Source: UBA2942 sp045127535 (GTDB taxonomy: Bacteria > Bacillota > Clostridia > Lachnospirales > Lachnospiraceae). From it: 64,000 nt of DNA. The position numbers were made by a program, and so were the translations under genes. The stretch spans positions 1 to 64,000 of the forward strand of contig JBGVQN010000045.1 of the NCBI GenBank assembly GCA_045127535.1, given 5' to 3'. The notes beneath the pieces were generated by a model, which made no database searches, was not told the DNA's origin, and worked only from the letters and a program-made list of their open reading frames with translations. The stretch's first letter is position 1. The number at the start of each line of letters is the position of its first letter. Positions 25,850 to 35,178 of this stretch are shown here, piece by piece.

Positions 25850-25896
25850 TAAAATATAATGGATATAGATACTTGCAAATATCCGAAACCCCTGCA

Positions 25897-25957
25897 TAGG
25901 CAATTACGAAAGTATGCTTCGTATCAGCTTTGAGAAGTAATTGCCTAAATTGCCTAA
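25897..25957 (+). repeat. Short derivative of the interspersed element (copy D)
   Basis: About 60 bp retaining the two ends (TAGGCAATTACGAAAG and AAGTAATTGCCTAA) with almost nothing between; the last unit ATTGCCTAA is repeated. It sits between dgt and dnaG. It may form a cruciform or RNA hairpin. Confidence 0.65.
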
Positions 25958-25977
25958 GTTGAGAAAGGAGGGAGTAT

Positions 25978-27768
25978 ATGTTTTATTCAGATGAAGTGAT
26001 AGAGGAAGTCAGACAGCGCAGTGATATAGTGGATGTTGTATCTCAGTATGTAAAGCTGCAAAAAAAGGGCGCCAACTATTTTGGTCTGTGCCCATTCCAT
26101 AATGAAAAGTCTCCTTCTTTTTCCGTGACTCCAGGCAAGCAGATGTATTACTGCTTTGGCTGTGGCGCAGGAGGTAATGCCATCACTTTTTTGATGGAGT
26201 ATGAAAATTACAGCTTTCCGGAGGCGCTGCAGGCACTGGCAGAGCGCGCCGGTGTGGCACTGCCCCAGGTAGAGGCATCAGAGGAAGAGAAAAGGCAGAG
26301 CAGCTTAAAGCACACGCTGTTAGAAATTCAAAAGGATGCTGCCAGATATTTTTATTACCAGCTGCGGCAGGAAAGCGGTAAAATTGGTTATGAGTATTTT
26401 CGTAAAAGAGGGTTAAGTGACGAGACCATAAAGCAGTTTGGCCTGGGATATGCTACTTCCTACTCCAATGATTTGTATTTGTATTTGAAAAAAAAGGGTT
26501 ATTCTGATGCAGTGTTAAAAGAATCCGGACTGATCACCTATGAGGAAAGAGGGGTTCATGATAAGTTCTGGAACAGGGTAATGTTTCCCATTATGGACAT
26601 GAACAGTAAGGTCATTGGTTTTGGAGGACGAGTTATGGGAGATGGTAAGCCTAAGTACCTGAATTCTCCGGAAACCATGATCTTTGATAAGAGCCGGAAT
26701 CTGTACGGACTGCATGCTGCAAGAAAAACCAGAAAAAATTATTTTCTGGTATGTGAAGGATATATGGATGTCATTGCACTTCATCAGGCAGGGTTTACCA
26801 ATGCGGTGGCTGCTTTGGGGACGGCCTTTACCCTGCAGCATGGAATATTGATGAAGCGGTACACCAAGGAAGTCATTCTCACTTTTGACAGTGATGGTGC
26901 AGGACAGCAGGCTGCCTTGCGCGCTCTGCCCATTTTAAAGTCTGCCGGATTGTCTGTGAAAGTACTGGATATGAAGCCTTATAAGGACCCGGACGAATTC
27001 ATTACCCATCTGGGTGCAGAGGCATATCAGGAGCGGATCGACCGGGCGATGAATGGATTTCTGTTTGAAATTTCTGTTTTGCGGCAGAATTATGATTTTG
27101 CAGATCCCCAGCAGAAGACAGAGTTTATCAATGCTTGTGCCAGAAAGCTCACTGGTTTTACAGATGAGATGGAGCGTGTGAATTACATAGAGGCTGTGGC
27201 CAGAACCTATCTTCTGGAGTTTGAAAGCCTGAAACGGAAAGTCAATGGGTATGGTGCAGCAGGTTATACAGAACGTATCCGGGAAAACGCAGATATATCA
27301 GGTGAACAGGTGCTGCGTACAGAGCAGAGAACGTCCAGACAGAAGGAAAAGGATGATGGCAACAAAAAGGCCCAGAGGCTTTTGCTGACTTGGCTGGCGG
27401 AGGAACCCGTCATTTATCATAAGATCAGGGATCTGATTCGGCCGGAGGATTTTACAGAGCCTTTGTATCACAGAATTGCAGAGCTTTTGTATGTACAGCT
27501 GGCAGAGGGAAGCGTAAACCCGGCAGAAATCCTGAATCATTTCATCAATGATGAAAATGAGTACCGGGAGGCTGCCAGAGTATTCCATACCGGCCTGGCT
27601 GAAGATATGACGCAGGAAGAGAGAGGCAGGGCTTTCCAGGAAACGGTGGTTCGTGTCAAAAAATGCAGTCTGGACGCAGCCAGCAGGAAGGTGCAGGATG
27701 TGGCACAGCTCCAGGAGATTATAAAAGCGCAGGATTCTTTGAAAAACCTGCATATTTCTCTGAATTAG
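25978..27768 (+). CDS. dnaG: DNA primase
   Basis: Synthesises RNA primers at the replication fork, 596 aa. The N-terminal zinc finger is CPFHNEKSPSFSV followed by YYCFGCGAGG. The TOPRIM core shows VCEGYMDVIALHQAG and LTFDSDGAGQQAA with the acidic metal site. A C-terminal DnaB-binding helical region ends the protein. GAAAGGAGGG precedes the ATG. It forms a dnaG-rpoD pair with the next gene, the conserved macromolecular-synthesis order. Confidence 0.98.
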   Translation: MFYSDEVIEEVRQRSDIVDVVSQYVKLQKKGANYFGLCPFHNEKSPSFSVTPGKQMYYCFGCGAGGNAITFLMEYENYSFPEALQALAERAGVALPQVEASEEEKRQSSLKHTLLEIQKDAARYFYYQLRQESGKIGYEYFRKRGLSDETIKQFGLGYATSYSNDLYLYLKKKGYSDAVLKESGLITYEERGVHDKFWNRVMFPIMDMNSKVIGFGGRVMGDGKPKYLNSPETMIFDKSRNLYGLHAARKTRKNYFLVCEGYMDVIALHQAGFTNAVAALGTAFTLQHGILMKRYTKEVILTFDSDGAGQQAALRALPILKSAGLSVKVLDMKPYKDPDEFITHLGAEAYQERIDRAMNGFLFEISVLRQNYDFADPQQKTEFINACARKLTGFTDEMERVNYIEAVARTYLLEFESLKRKVNGYGAAGYTERIRENADISGEQVLRTEQRTSRQKEKDDGNKKAQRLLLTWLAEEPVIYHKIRDLIRPEDFTEPLYHRIAELLYVQLAEGSVNPAEILNHFINDENEYREAARVFHTGLAEDMTQEERGRAFQETVVRVKKCSLDAASRKVQDVAQLQEIIKAQDSLKNLHISLN

Positions 27769-27824
27769 GGAGAGAATAGTATCAGAAATATGTATATCAG
27801 CAGCTCTTTGGAAGGAAGGACATA

Positions 27825-28910
27825 ATGAACGAAGCTCAGGACCGGTTAGAACGGGGAATGCAGGAACTTCTTGCACGGGCACGAAAGAAAAAGAACGTGT
27901 TGGAATATGAGGAAATCACGGATTTTTTTCAGGAGTTACCATTAGATGAAGAAAGCTGCTCCCAGGTGCTGGAGTTTTTAGAATGGAATCATGTGGATGT
28001 CCTTCAGACGAAGGATGAGAATATTGACCCTGGAGAGGATGACCTGGATATATCTGATATGAGTGGAATAGAAGGATTACAGTTGGACGACCCTGTCAGA
28101 CTGTATTTAAAGGAAATTGGAAAGGTGCCCCTCCTGTCTTCTGATGAGGAGTTTGAGCTGGCCAAACGGATTGAAGCGGGTGAGGAAGAAGCCAAGCAAA
28201 GACTGGCAGAAGCAAACCTCCGTCTGGTGGTCAGTGTAGCAAAACGTTATGTAGGCAGGGGACTGCTGCTGCTGGATTTGATTCAGGAGGGGAATCTGGG
28301 ACTGATCAAGGCTGTAGATAAGTTTGATTACAGGAAAGGGTTTAAGTTCAGCACCTATGCTACCTGGTGGATCAGACAGTCTATTACCAGAGCCATTGCA
28401 GACCAGGCCCGCACCATACGGATTCCAGTGCATATGGTGGAAAGCATCAACCGTCTTACCAAAGTATCCAGGCAGATGGTGCAGGAGATTGGCAGAGAAC
28501 CCAGTATAGAGGAACTGGCAGAAAGAATGGGGATTTCCCCGGCAAAGGTTATGGAAGTGATGAAAATTGCCATGGATCCGGTATCCCTGGAATCACCCAT
28601 AGGAGATGAAGAAGATTCACATCTGGGAGACTTTATTCCAGACAGCAATATGCCTGTGCCAGCAGAGGAAGTGACGCACAAGGTATTGTGTGAGCAGATC
28701 GAGGAAGCATTGGGAACTCTTACAGAACGGGAGGAAAAAGTGCTGCGTCTGCGTTTTGGGTTAGATGATGGAAAGGCCAGGACATTGGAAGAAGTGGGCA
28801 GGGAGTTTAATGTCACCAGAGAACGTATCCGCCAGATAGAGGCAAAGGCGTTGCGGAAATTAAAGCATCCTGCAAGGAGCCGCAAGCTTCGGGATTATCT
28901 GGAAAGTTGA
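27825..28910 (+). CDS. rpoD: Primary sigma factor SigA/RpoD
   Basis: Housekeeping sigma-70 factor, 361 aa, short like other Firmicute SigA proteins. Region 1.2 is DPVRLYLKEIGKVPLLS. Region 2 includes DLIQEGNLGLIKAVDKF and FSTYATWWIRQSI (-10 recognition). Region 3 follows with IRIPVHMVE. Region 4.2 is VTRERIRQIEAKALRKLKHP (-35 recognition). GGAAGGAAGG precedes the ATG; the gap after dnaG is 56 bp. Confidence 0.98.
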   Translation: MNEAQDRLERGMQELLARARKKKNVLEYEEITDFFQELPLDEESCSQVLEFLEWNHVDVLQTKDENIDPGEDDLDISDMSGIEGLQLDDPVRLYLKEIGKVPLLSSDEEFELAKRIEAGEEEAKQRLAEANLRLVVSVAKRYVGRGLLLLDLIQEGNLGLIKAVDKFDYRKGFKFSTYATWWIRQSITRAIADQARTIRIPVHMVESINRLTKVSRQMVQEIGREPSIEELAERMGISPAKVMEVMKIAMDPVSLESPIGDEEDSHLGDFIPDSNMPVPAEEVTHKVLCEQIEEALGTLTEREEKVLRLRFGLDDGKARTLEEVGREFNVTRERIRQIEAKALRKLKHPARSRKLRDYLES

Positions 28911-29059
28911 TTGCTCTCCTTTGCTGCTTTGCAGCATATGGAGCAGTCAACTGGTACATATTGCAGATGCTTGTGAATCAGAAAAATCAGTTTCACAAAC
29001 AAATGCTTACACAGATTATAAATGAGAGGAATCTATTTTTAGATACACAGGAAGAATAT

Positions 29060-29758
29060 ATGCAGTTGTCAAAACGATTACAGTTGGTAGCATCTTTTGT
29101 AAGCAAAGGAAAAATGACAGCAGATATTGGTACAGATCATGGATATGTGCCCATTTATCTGGTAAGAAATCAGGCGGTGCCTTATGTTTATGCCTGTGAT
29201 GTGAATAAGGGACCTTTAGAACGTGCCAGCGCCCACATTGCAGAGGCAGGACTTACCGGGCAGATCGAGACCAGGCTTGGCAGTGGTCTGTCCGTGCTAA
29301 AGCCTGGTGAGGCTGAGGCAGTTGTCATTGCGGGAATGGGAGGGCCTCTGATACAGCGGCTTTTGGAGGAAAGCAGTGATGTGGTGGCTTCGGTGGCAGA
29401 ACTGATTTTGTCCCCTCATTCAGAGGTAGACGGAGTCCGTAAATATCTTCATAAAGCAGGTTTTTGTATCATTCAGGAAGCCATGATCTATGATGAGGGT
29501 AAATTTTATACAGTTTTAAAGGCAGTGCCTGGGCAGGAGGAAGCTTATACAGAGACAGAGTATCGTTTTGGAAAGCTTTTAATCCAAGCAGGAGATAAGG
29601 TATTCCTGGATTATCTGCAGGACTGTATTCGAAAGCTGGAAGCATTGCAGGACAGACTGACAGAGGCAGGTCTTACAGAGGAAAGTCCACGATTTATGCA
29701 GAATGCTCAGGAATTGGATGAAGTAAAACAGCTTTATGGAAAGCTGAATGTAAAATAA
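29060..29758 (+). CDS. trmK: tRNA (adenine(22)-N1)-methyltransferase TrmK
   Basis: Class I SAM methyltransferase for m1A22 in tRNA, 232 aa. The N-terminus MQLSKRLQLVASFV is followed by the SAM site ADIGTDHGYVPIYL, the acidic VYACDVNKGP, and the VIAGMGGPLIQ catalytic region. The ATG at 29060 is preferred because it gives the family start and AGGAAG lies upstream; the frame stays open back to 28907, giving an unlikely hydrophobic extension. A trmK-nif3 pair after sigA is common in Firmicutes. Confidence 0.93.
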   Translation: MQLSKRLQLVASFVSKGKMTADIGTDHGYVPIYLVRNQAVPYVYACDVNKGPLERASAHIAEAGLTGQIETRLGSGLSVLKPGEAEAVVIAGMGGPLIQRLLEESSDVVASVAELILSPHSEVDGVRKYLHKAGFCIIQEAMIYDEGKFYTVLKAVPGQEEAYTETEYRFGKLLIQAGDKVFLDYLQDCIRKLEALQDRLTEAGLTEESPRFMQNAQELDEVKQLYGKLNVK

Positions 29759-29792
29759 GGAGAAGTGCTGCATCCGCAGCCTGATATACTAT

Positions 29793-30605
29793 ATGAAGTG
29801 TGCAGAAGTGATTAGAATATTAAATGAATTGGCACCAGAGCAGATTGCCTGCTCTTGGGATAATGTAGGTCTTTTGGCAGGACGGAATGATAAGGAGATT
29901 CAAAAAATACTGTTGTGTCTGGATGTTACCGATGCAGTGGTGGAGCAGGCAGTGGCAGAAGGGGCAGATATGATTGTAAGTCATCATCCGCTGCTGTTTC
30001 GTCCTTGCAAACGCATCAATAATGAATCTATGACAGGCAGAAGGCTGCTGCAGCTGATACAGGGAGATGTGGCATGCTATGCCATGCATACCAGTTTTGA
30101 CTGTGCAGAAAAAGGAATGGCATATGCCGCAGCCGCTCTGCTGCAGCTGCAGGATCAGCAGATATTAGATGAAGCATTTTCTTATGAAAATGCAGAAGGA
30201 ATATCTGCCCGGGGGGGGATTGGACGGATTGGAAAGCTGGCAGCCCCTGTAACTGTAAAGGAATTGTTGGATACTGTAAAAGAAGTATTTCAGACAGGAC
30301 CGTTGCTGGTGTATGGAGCAGATCTGCAAAAGCAGGTGAGCAGGGTTGCCATTTCACCTGGCTCTGGGAAAGACCAGGTAGAAGCAGCTTTGCATGCGCA
30401 GGCTGAAGTATTGCTGACAGGAGATATCTCTCACCATATTGGTCTGGATGCAAAGGAGCAGGGACTGATTCTGGTGGATGCAGGTCATTATAATCTGGAG
30501 CATATTTTTTCAGAATATGTGGCAGAGTATCTCAGAGAAAAGCTGCCTGAAAACGTGAAAATCAGTGTGTTTTCCGAGAGCAGACCATATATTATTTATG
30601 AATAA
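29793..30605 (+). CDS. Nif3-like dinuclear metal-centre protein
   Basis: 270-aa member of the NIF3/YqfO family, a toroidal hexamer with a di-metal centre. Metal-site cues are IACSWDNVGLLAG, the double-His IVSHHPLLF, MHTSFDCAE and the C-terminal DAGHYNLEH. Biochemical function is unresolved, although GTP cyclohydrolase-type labels are frequently attached. The nearest AAGGAG is about 28 nt upstream with a small GCTGC/GCAGC hairpin between, so initiation may depend on coupling with trmK. Confidence 0.92.
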   Translation: MKCAEVIRILNELAPEQIACSWDNVGLLAGRNDKEIQKILLCLDVTDAVVEQAVAEGADMIVSHHPLLFRPCKRINNESMTGRRLLQLIQGDVACYAMHTSFDCAEKGMAYAAAALLQLQDQQILDEAFSYENAEGISARGGIGRIGKLAAPVTVKELLDTVKEVFQTGPLLVYGADLQKQVSRVAISPGSGKDQVEAALHAQAEVLLTGDISHHIGLDAKEQGLILVDAGHYNLEHIFSEYVAEYLREKLPENVKISVFSESRPYIIYE

Positions 30606-30749
30606 TGGCAGATGGTGCAGGCAACTAAAGATGCCTAGAAATTCAAAATAGGGTTTGTGAAGGTTTGGAAGCTTCCATATGATATACAGGAAAAGTCACC
30701 CATAAGAGATAGCTGTCTGCATATATTTAAAAGAAAAGGGGGCATAGAT

Positions 30750-32423
30750 ATGGTTAAAGTTCAGATCGGGGAGTCTGTACGCAATTATCCGGCAGGGATT
30801 CGTTACATTGATATTGCAAGGGAGGTACAGCCGGAGTATCCTCATGATATTGTACTGGCAACAGATGGTGGCAGGCTGTTTGAGTTGTTTCGCCAGGTAG
30901 AGGAATGTATGACAGATGAGGATCAGATGCATCATTTGTGTTTTCTGACCACTGGAGACACAGAAGGCATGCGTGCATATCAGCGTGGTGTGATTTTTCT
31001 GTTTTTAAAGGCATTTCATGATGTGGTGAAAAAGGATGTTTTGAAACGGGTGGTTGTGGATTTTTCAATAGGCAATGGTATTTTCTGTGAGCCGGAAGGA
31101 GATTTTACTCTGACAGAAGAACTGTTAGAGCAGATTCGCAGCCGTATGGTGGAATTGTGTCAGAGCTGTATTCCCATTGAAAAACGCAATATCAATACAG
31201 AACAGGCCATTGCTGTTTTTCATCACCATGGGATGTATGATAAGGAAAAGCTGTTTCGTTACCGCCGGGTTTCCAGGGTAAACCTGTATCGATTCAATGA
31301 ATTTGAGGACTACTATTATGGTGATATGGTGCCGGATACCTCGTACTTAAAGTACTTTGATCTGTGCTTGTATCACAATGGAATTGTACTTTTGTGTCCA
31401 TCTACGGCAGCTCCGGAAGTGGTACCGGAATTTGCACCCAGTGATAAAATGTTTGCTGTGATGCAGGACGCATCCCAACTGCAGAAAAATCTGGGTGTGG
31501 ATACAGTGGGAGCGTTAAATGACTGTATTGCCAGAGGGGGCGTCAATGAACTGATTCAGGTGCATGAAGCGCTGATGGAGAAAAAAATTGCAGAAATTGC
31601 AGAGCAGATTATCAGCCAGAATAAGCAGGTGGTATTGATTGCTGGTCCATCCTCTTCAGGAAAGACCACCTTTTCCCACCGGCTTTCCATACAACTGCGG
31701 GCTCATGGCAGAAAACCTCACCCCATTGCAGTGGACAATTATTTTCTGGACAGAGAAAAAAGTCCCAGAGATGAGCTTGGCAATTACAATTTTGAAGAAC
31801 TGGAATGTATTGATATACCTCAGCTCAATGCAGATTTGGCGCAGCTGCTGGCAGGAGAAAAGGTAGCTTTGCCTACCTACAATTTCAAAACTGGCAGGCG
31901 AGAGTACAGAGGGGATGAACTGCAGATCGGCAGGCAGGATATACTGGTGCTTGAGGGAATACATGCCCTAAATAATCAGATGACTCCTTATATTCTTCAG
32001 GAAGACAAATTCAAAATTTATGTCAGTGCCTTAAATCAGTTAAATATTGATGAACATAACCGGATCCCTACTACGGACGGACGTCTGCTGCGCCGTATGG
32101 TAAGGGATGCCAGAACCAGAAACATTACAGCTGGGGATACCATTAAAAGCTGGTACAGCGTGCGCCGGGGAGAACAGAAAAATATCTTCCCATTCCAGGA
32201 AGAGGCAGATGCAGTGTTTAATTCTTCTTTGCTGTATGAACTGGCTGTATTAAAGCCTTATGCAGAACCGCTGCTGTTTGGCATACCGGCAGATGCACCT
32301 GGATATCTGGAAGCCAAGAGGTTATTAAAGTTCCTGGATTATTTCCTGGGAATCACCAGTGAGGCCATTCCGCAGAATTCTATTGTGCGGGAGTTTATTG
32401 GCGGCAGCTGTTTGAATGTATAA
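30750..32423 (+). CDS. Nucleoside kinase fused to TGS/ThrRS-like N-terminal domains
   Basis: 557-aa fusion. The first 60 residues resemble a TGS domain. Residues about 130-210 resemble the second additional domain of threonyl-tRNA synthetase (IEKRNINTEQAIAVFHHHGM, YRFNEFEDYY). The C-terminal half is a uridine kinase/phosphoribulokinase module with P-loop GPSSSGKTTFSHRL, DNYFLDR and VLEGIHALN. The ATG at 30750 follows AAAAGGGGG; upstream in-frame sequence to 30657 looks unrelated. Substrate is inferred to be uridine or cytidine. It is the last gene of its run. Confidence 0.9.
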   Translation: MVKVQIGESVRNYPAGIRYIDIAREVQPEYPHDIVLATDGGRLFELFRQVEECMTDEDQMHHLCFLTTGDTEGMRAYQRGVIFLFLKAFHDVVKKDVLKRVVVDFSIGNGIFCEPEGDFTLTEELLEQIRSRMVELCQSCIPIEKRNINTEQAIAVFHHHGMYDKEKLFRYRRVSRVNLYRFNEFEDYYYGDMVPDTSYLKYFDLCLYHNGIVLLCPSTAAPEVVPEFAPSDKMFAVMQDASQLQKNLGVDTVGALNDCIARGGVNELIQVHEALMEKKIAEIAEQIISQNKQVVLIAGPSSSGKTTFSHRLSIQLRAHGRKPHPIAVDNYFLDREKSPRDELGNYNFEELECIDIPQLNADLAQLLAGEKVALPTYNFKTGRREYRGDELQIGRQDILVLEGIHALNNQMTPYILQEDKFKIYVSALNQLNIDEHNRIPTTDGRLLRRMVRDARTRNITAGDTIKSWYSVRRGEQKNIFPFQEEADAVFNSSLLYELAVLKPYAEPLLFGIPADAPGYLEAKRLLKFLDYFLGITSEAIPQNSIVREFIGGSCLNV

Positions 32424-32477
32424 TGGTATGGGGATTGCCATTGGTATTTGGAGTTAGTGGCATAACCTGGTTATACC

Positions 32478-32515
32478 AAAAAATCGCTGAAGTCTCACGG
32501 CCTCAGCGATTTTTC
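32478..32515. terminator. Bidirectional terminator between TGS-kinase and MATE genes
   Basis: AAATCGCTGA pairs with TCAGCGATTT, flanked by AAAA and TTTTT, so it can work on both strands of this convergent junction. Confidence 0.88.
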
Positions 32516-32559
32516 TATAGGGGAGTTCTTTTACAGCCCCTTTTTGCAGACAGAAAGTA

Positions 32560-33966
32560 TTACGATACGATATTCTGCAGCCACACACCCTTTTTCACCA
32601 GGATAAATCCAACCACACATTTGATCATATCCCCAAGCTGTACCAGTGTATAAATGACAATGACCGGCAGACCGGTAAAACGGCTTAACGTAAATGCAAT
32701 GGTTACGCTGACCACCCAGATAAATACGCTGTCAAAGAGGAAGGTAATGATGGTCTTGCCGCCGGAACGCAGGGTGAAGTAGCAGGCATGCAGGAATGCA
32801 TTCTGAGGCATAAAAATAGCAGTGATCATAATAAACTGCTTTGCCAGCTCCCTGGCCTCATTGTTGGTGTTGTAAAGCATTGGAAACAGCGGCGCCATCA
32901 GGAACATGACAATGGCTACCATGGTACAGCAGGCAACAGAAAAGGCGATCATCTTATTGTCTGTGTCTCTGGCCTTCTTCATGTCTCCTGCGCCCAACAG
33001 CTGTCCCACTACAATGGCAACAGAATCACCAAGGGCAATAAATACAATGTTAAATACATTATTAATGGTATTGGAGATATTCAGACCGGCAACTACATTG
33101 AGCCCTCTGACAGAATAGCACTGCGCCAGTACTGCCATACCAGCAGCCCACAGTGTTTCATTTAACAGCAGAGGGGTGCCTTTGACCAGGATCTTCTTGG
33201 CAAGACCGGCAGGTACCTTCAGGGTACGATACAGTCCCTTTGCAAATGGAATCTGCTCCGTATGCTTGTGTGTCCAGAAGACAATGATCAGTACCTCCAC
33301 ATATCTGGAAAGTACAGTGGCAATGGCTGCACCCTGTACGCCCAGTGCAGGAAAACCAAACTTACCATAAATCAGGATATAATTAAAGCACAGATTGACA
33401 AGGACAGAAGCCACACCGGCTTTCATTGGCAGCACAGTCTCCCCGCACTCTCTCAGGGTGCTGGCATAAATCTGGCTGACCATAAAAGCAGGCAGGCCAA
33501 TGAGCATGATCACAAGGTACTGTTTGCCATACATTAAGGTAGCTGCGATCTCCTCCGGAGTACCCTCACCGCTTAAATACATCTGGATGAGTGCATCTCC
33601 TGCAGTGAGAAACAGCACGATGGTGGCAGCAGTGAGGATCACAGCCAGCCAAAGCTTGTAGCGGAAGGTATGCCGGATGCCTTCTGTATCCTTCTGCCCA
33701 AAATACTGTGCAGTAAAAATACCTGCACCGGATACACCACCAAAAATGCATAAATTGTACACAAAAATCAGCTGATTGACAATGGCAGCCCCCGACATCT
33801 GCTCTGTACCGATGCGGCCGATCATAATGTTATCCAATAAGCTTACAAAATTGGTGATACCATTCTGGATCATAATAGGCACTGCAATTGCCAGTACCAT
33901 TTTATAAAAGTTTCTGTCTCCTACAAATCGTCGAAAAAATCTTTGCTTTTCCCTGCTTTGTTCCAT
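32560..33966 (-). CDS. MATE-family efflux transporter (second copy)
   Basis: 468-aa polytopic MATE transporter on the minus strand. Cues include MVLAIAVPIMIQNGITNFVS, LLDNIMIGRIGTEQMS and AQYFGQKDTEG in the first half, and LLNETLWAAGMAVL with VGQLLGAGDMKKARD in the second. It is more like the NorM/DinF-type pumps of Clostridia than the 19.3 kb copy. AGGAGG lies 12 nt before the ATG. Substrate unknown. Confidence 0.93.
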   Translation of the reverse strand: MEQSREKQRFFRRFVGDRNFYKMVLAIAVPIMIQNGITNFVSLLDNIMIGRIGTEQMSGAAIVNQLIFVYNLCIFGGVSGAGIFTAQYFGQKDTEGIRHTFRYKLWLAVILTAATIVLFLTAGDALIQMYLSGEGTPEEIAATLMYGKQYLVIMLIGLPAFMVSQIYASTLRECGETVLPMKAGVASVLVNLCFNYILIYGKFGFPALGVQGAAIATVLSRYVEVLIIVFWTHKHTEQIPFAKGLYRTLKVPAGLAKKILVKGTPLLLNETLWAAGMAVLAQCYSVRGLNVVAGLNISNTINNVFNIVFIALGDSVAIVVGQLLGAGDMKKARDTDNKMIAFSVACCTMVAIVMFLMAPLFPMLYNTNNEARELAKQFIMITAIFMPQNAFLHACYFTLRSGGKTIITFLFDSVFIWVVSVTIAFTLSRFTGLPVIVIYTLVQLGDMIKCVVGFILVKKGVWLQNIVS

Positions 33967-34045
33967 AGTGTTGTGTTCCTCCTTTGTTTTCTGAAATCAG
34001 TATAAAAAGGCTGTCATACACTGTTTGTGGAGGCTTGAGAAAACC

Positions 34046-34289
34046 TACACTGGAATCGGGCGTTTGAAAAAAGGGCTGCGGATGGATTGTTTTTAAGCGG
34101 GACTCTTGAAAACGCCGGTACTTAGGCTGCAGATCGGTAAATGCAGCAGAAAGCCTGCTTGCTGCTGTATTTGCTGATCCGCAGCCTTAGAACCGCTGCG
34201 TTTTCACCGAAGCGAGAGCGTGTCCCGCGTAAAACAATCCATCCGCAGCCCTTTTTTCAAACGCCCGATTCCTATATAGTTCCAGTGTG
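34046..34289 (+). repeat. Structured interspersed element, copy E (variant arms)
   Basis: About 244 bp. It has a perfect 42-bp inverted repeat (34052-34093 with 34231-34272) whose sequence is unrelated to the arms of the 7.1 kb copy. Inside lies the same core: closing stem GCGGGAC/GTCCCGC (34097-34103 with 34222-34228), CTCTTGAAAACGCCGGTACT on the left and CCGCTGCG plus TTTTCACCGAAGCGAGAGCG on the right. The apical stem-loop AGGCTGC...GCAGCCT is also different. The ends are CACTGG/CCAGTG, not the ATTGC type. It separates the MATE gene from rnpB. Confidence 0.85.
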
Positions 34290-34345
34290 CAACAGCAGCG
34301 CTAACAGATAATCTACTATAGTGGGGAGAGAAATGCAAGCTGAAC

Positions 34346-34374
34346 TTTACTTTTTTTTGCTTTTATGGTATAGT
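34346..34374 (+). promoter_or_regulatory. Promoter for RNase P RNA
   Basis: TTTACT (34346-34351), 17-bp spacer, TATAGT (34369-34374), ending 12 bp before the start of the RNA. Confidence 0.65.
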
Positions 34375-34386
34375 AAGCGTGGTTTT

Positions 34387-34728
34387 GAGTAAGACAGATG
34401 ATCGCGGCTGCAGGTGCCGAAAGGCCGCAGGTGAGGAAAGTCCGGGCTTCATAGGGCAGGATGCCAGATAACGTCTGGCGGAGGCGACTCTAGGGAAAGT
34501 GCAACAGAAATATACCGCCAGCTTTGGCTGGTAAGGGTGGAATGGTGGTGTAAGAGACTACCGCTTTGCTGGTAACAGGAAAGGCATATGTAAACCCCAT
34601 CCGAAGCAAGACCGAGCAGAAAGCATACAGTGGCCCGCTGGCTTTCGGGTAGGTCGCTTGAATCAGGTGGCGACATCTGATCTAGATAGATGATCATCCA
34701 CGACATAACCCGGCTTATCGTCTTACTC
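34387..34728 (+). ncRNA. rnpB: RNase P RNA
   Basis: Catalytic RNA that matures tRNA 5' ends, about 342 nt. The P1 stem GAGTAAGAC/GTCTTACTC closes it. Universally conserved blocks are present: GAGGAAAGTCCGGGCT near the 5' end, ACAGAAATATACCGCC, GGTAAGGGTGGAA, AAACCCCATCC and the 3' CATAACCCGGCTTATCG. The GAAACTTCCG-like region is of bacterial type A-like arrangement; subtype is not certain. A T run at 34731-34740 serves as terminator. Confidence 0.97.
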
Positions 34729-34740
34729 AATTCTTTTTTT

Positions 34741-34937
34741 ATGCAGGAAAATAATACGTGAATGTGTAGTGTATATAAACGTATAGTTTATATAAGTTTG
34801 TATAAAAATATCGTTCAGAGATCTTGGCTGAAATGATTGCCTTTCGGTGAGTTGAATCATGCGAAAGCAGAGGTTTATGATGTATCAGAAAGAGCCGCTT
34901 AGAGTCAGACTGTTGTGTCTGTCTCTAGGCGGCTTTT
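34741..34937 (+). other. Gap with terminator; possible small RNA
   Basis: An AT-rich start (34750-34812) could hold a promoter. It is followed by about 80 nt without an ORF and then a strong terminator: GCCGCTTAGAGTCAGAC pairs with GTCTGTCTCTAGGCGGC (34894-34933) plus TTTT. A terminator so far past rnpB, with no gene between, suggests a short independent transcript. Confidence 0.4.
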
Positions 34938-34995
34938 GTAACAATGAGAAGTTCTCAGAGCAGGCTTTCTATTGTGCATGTCAATGGAGAACTGC

Positions 34996-35120
34996 TGAAG
35001 CATGTATTTCCTATGGATCATGATCATGGCAAGTGCATGAAACGTATATTTTCTATGTTATATGATCATGGCAAGTTCATGAAGCATATATTTTTATGTT
35101 CTATGATCATGGCAAGCTCA
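34996..35120. repeat. Three 42-bp tandem repeats beside the feo genes
   Basis: Units at 34996-35037, 35038-35079 and 35080-35120 (42, 42 and 41 bp). Each contains TGAARC, a T-rich middle, and ATGATCATGGCAAG followed by TCA or GCA; a fourth partial TGAAGG follows. They differ at scattered positions. The palindrome TGATCA recurs once per unit. No frame is open through them. Confidence 0.85.
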
Positions 35121-35178
35121 TGAAGGAAAGATATACCTGCAGTTGCTCCATCAATGTCTGATCAAGACGTTGAATCTG

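Noticed and set aside
28907..29060. Hydrophobic N-terminal extension of TrmK
   Set aside because: The family start MQLSKRL at 29060 has its own ribosome site; the extension overlaps the rpoD stop region.
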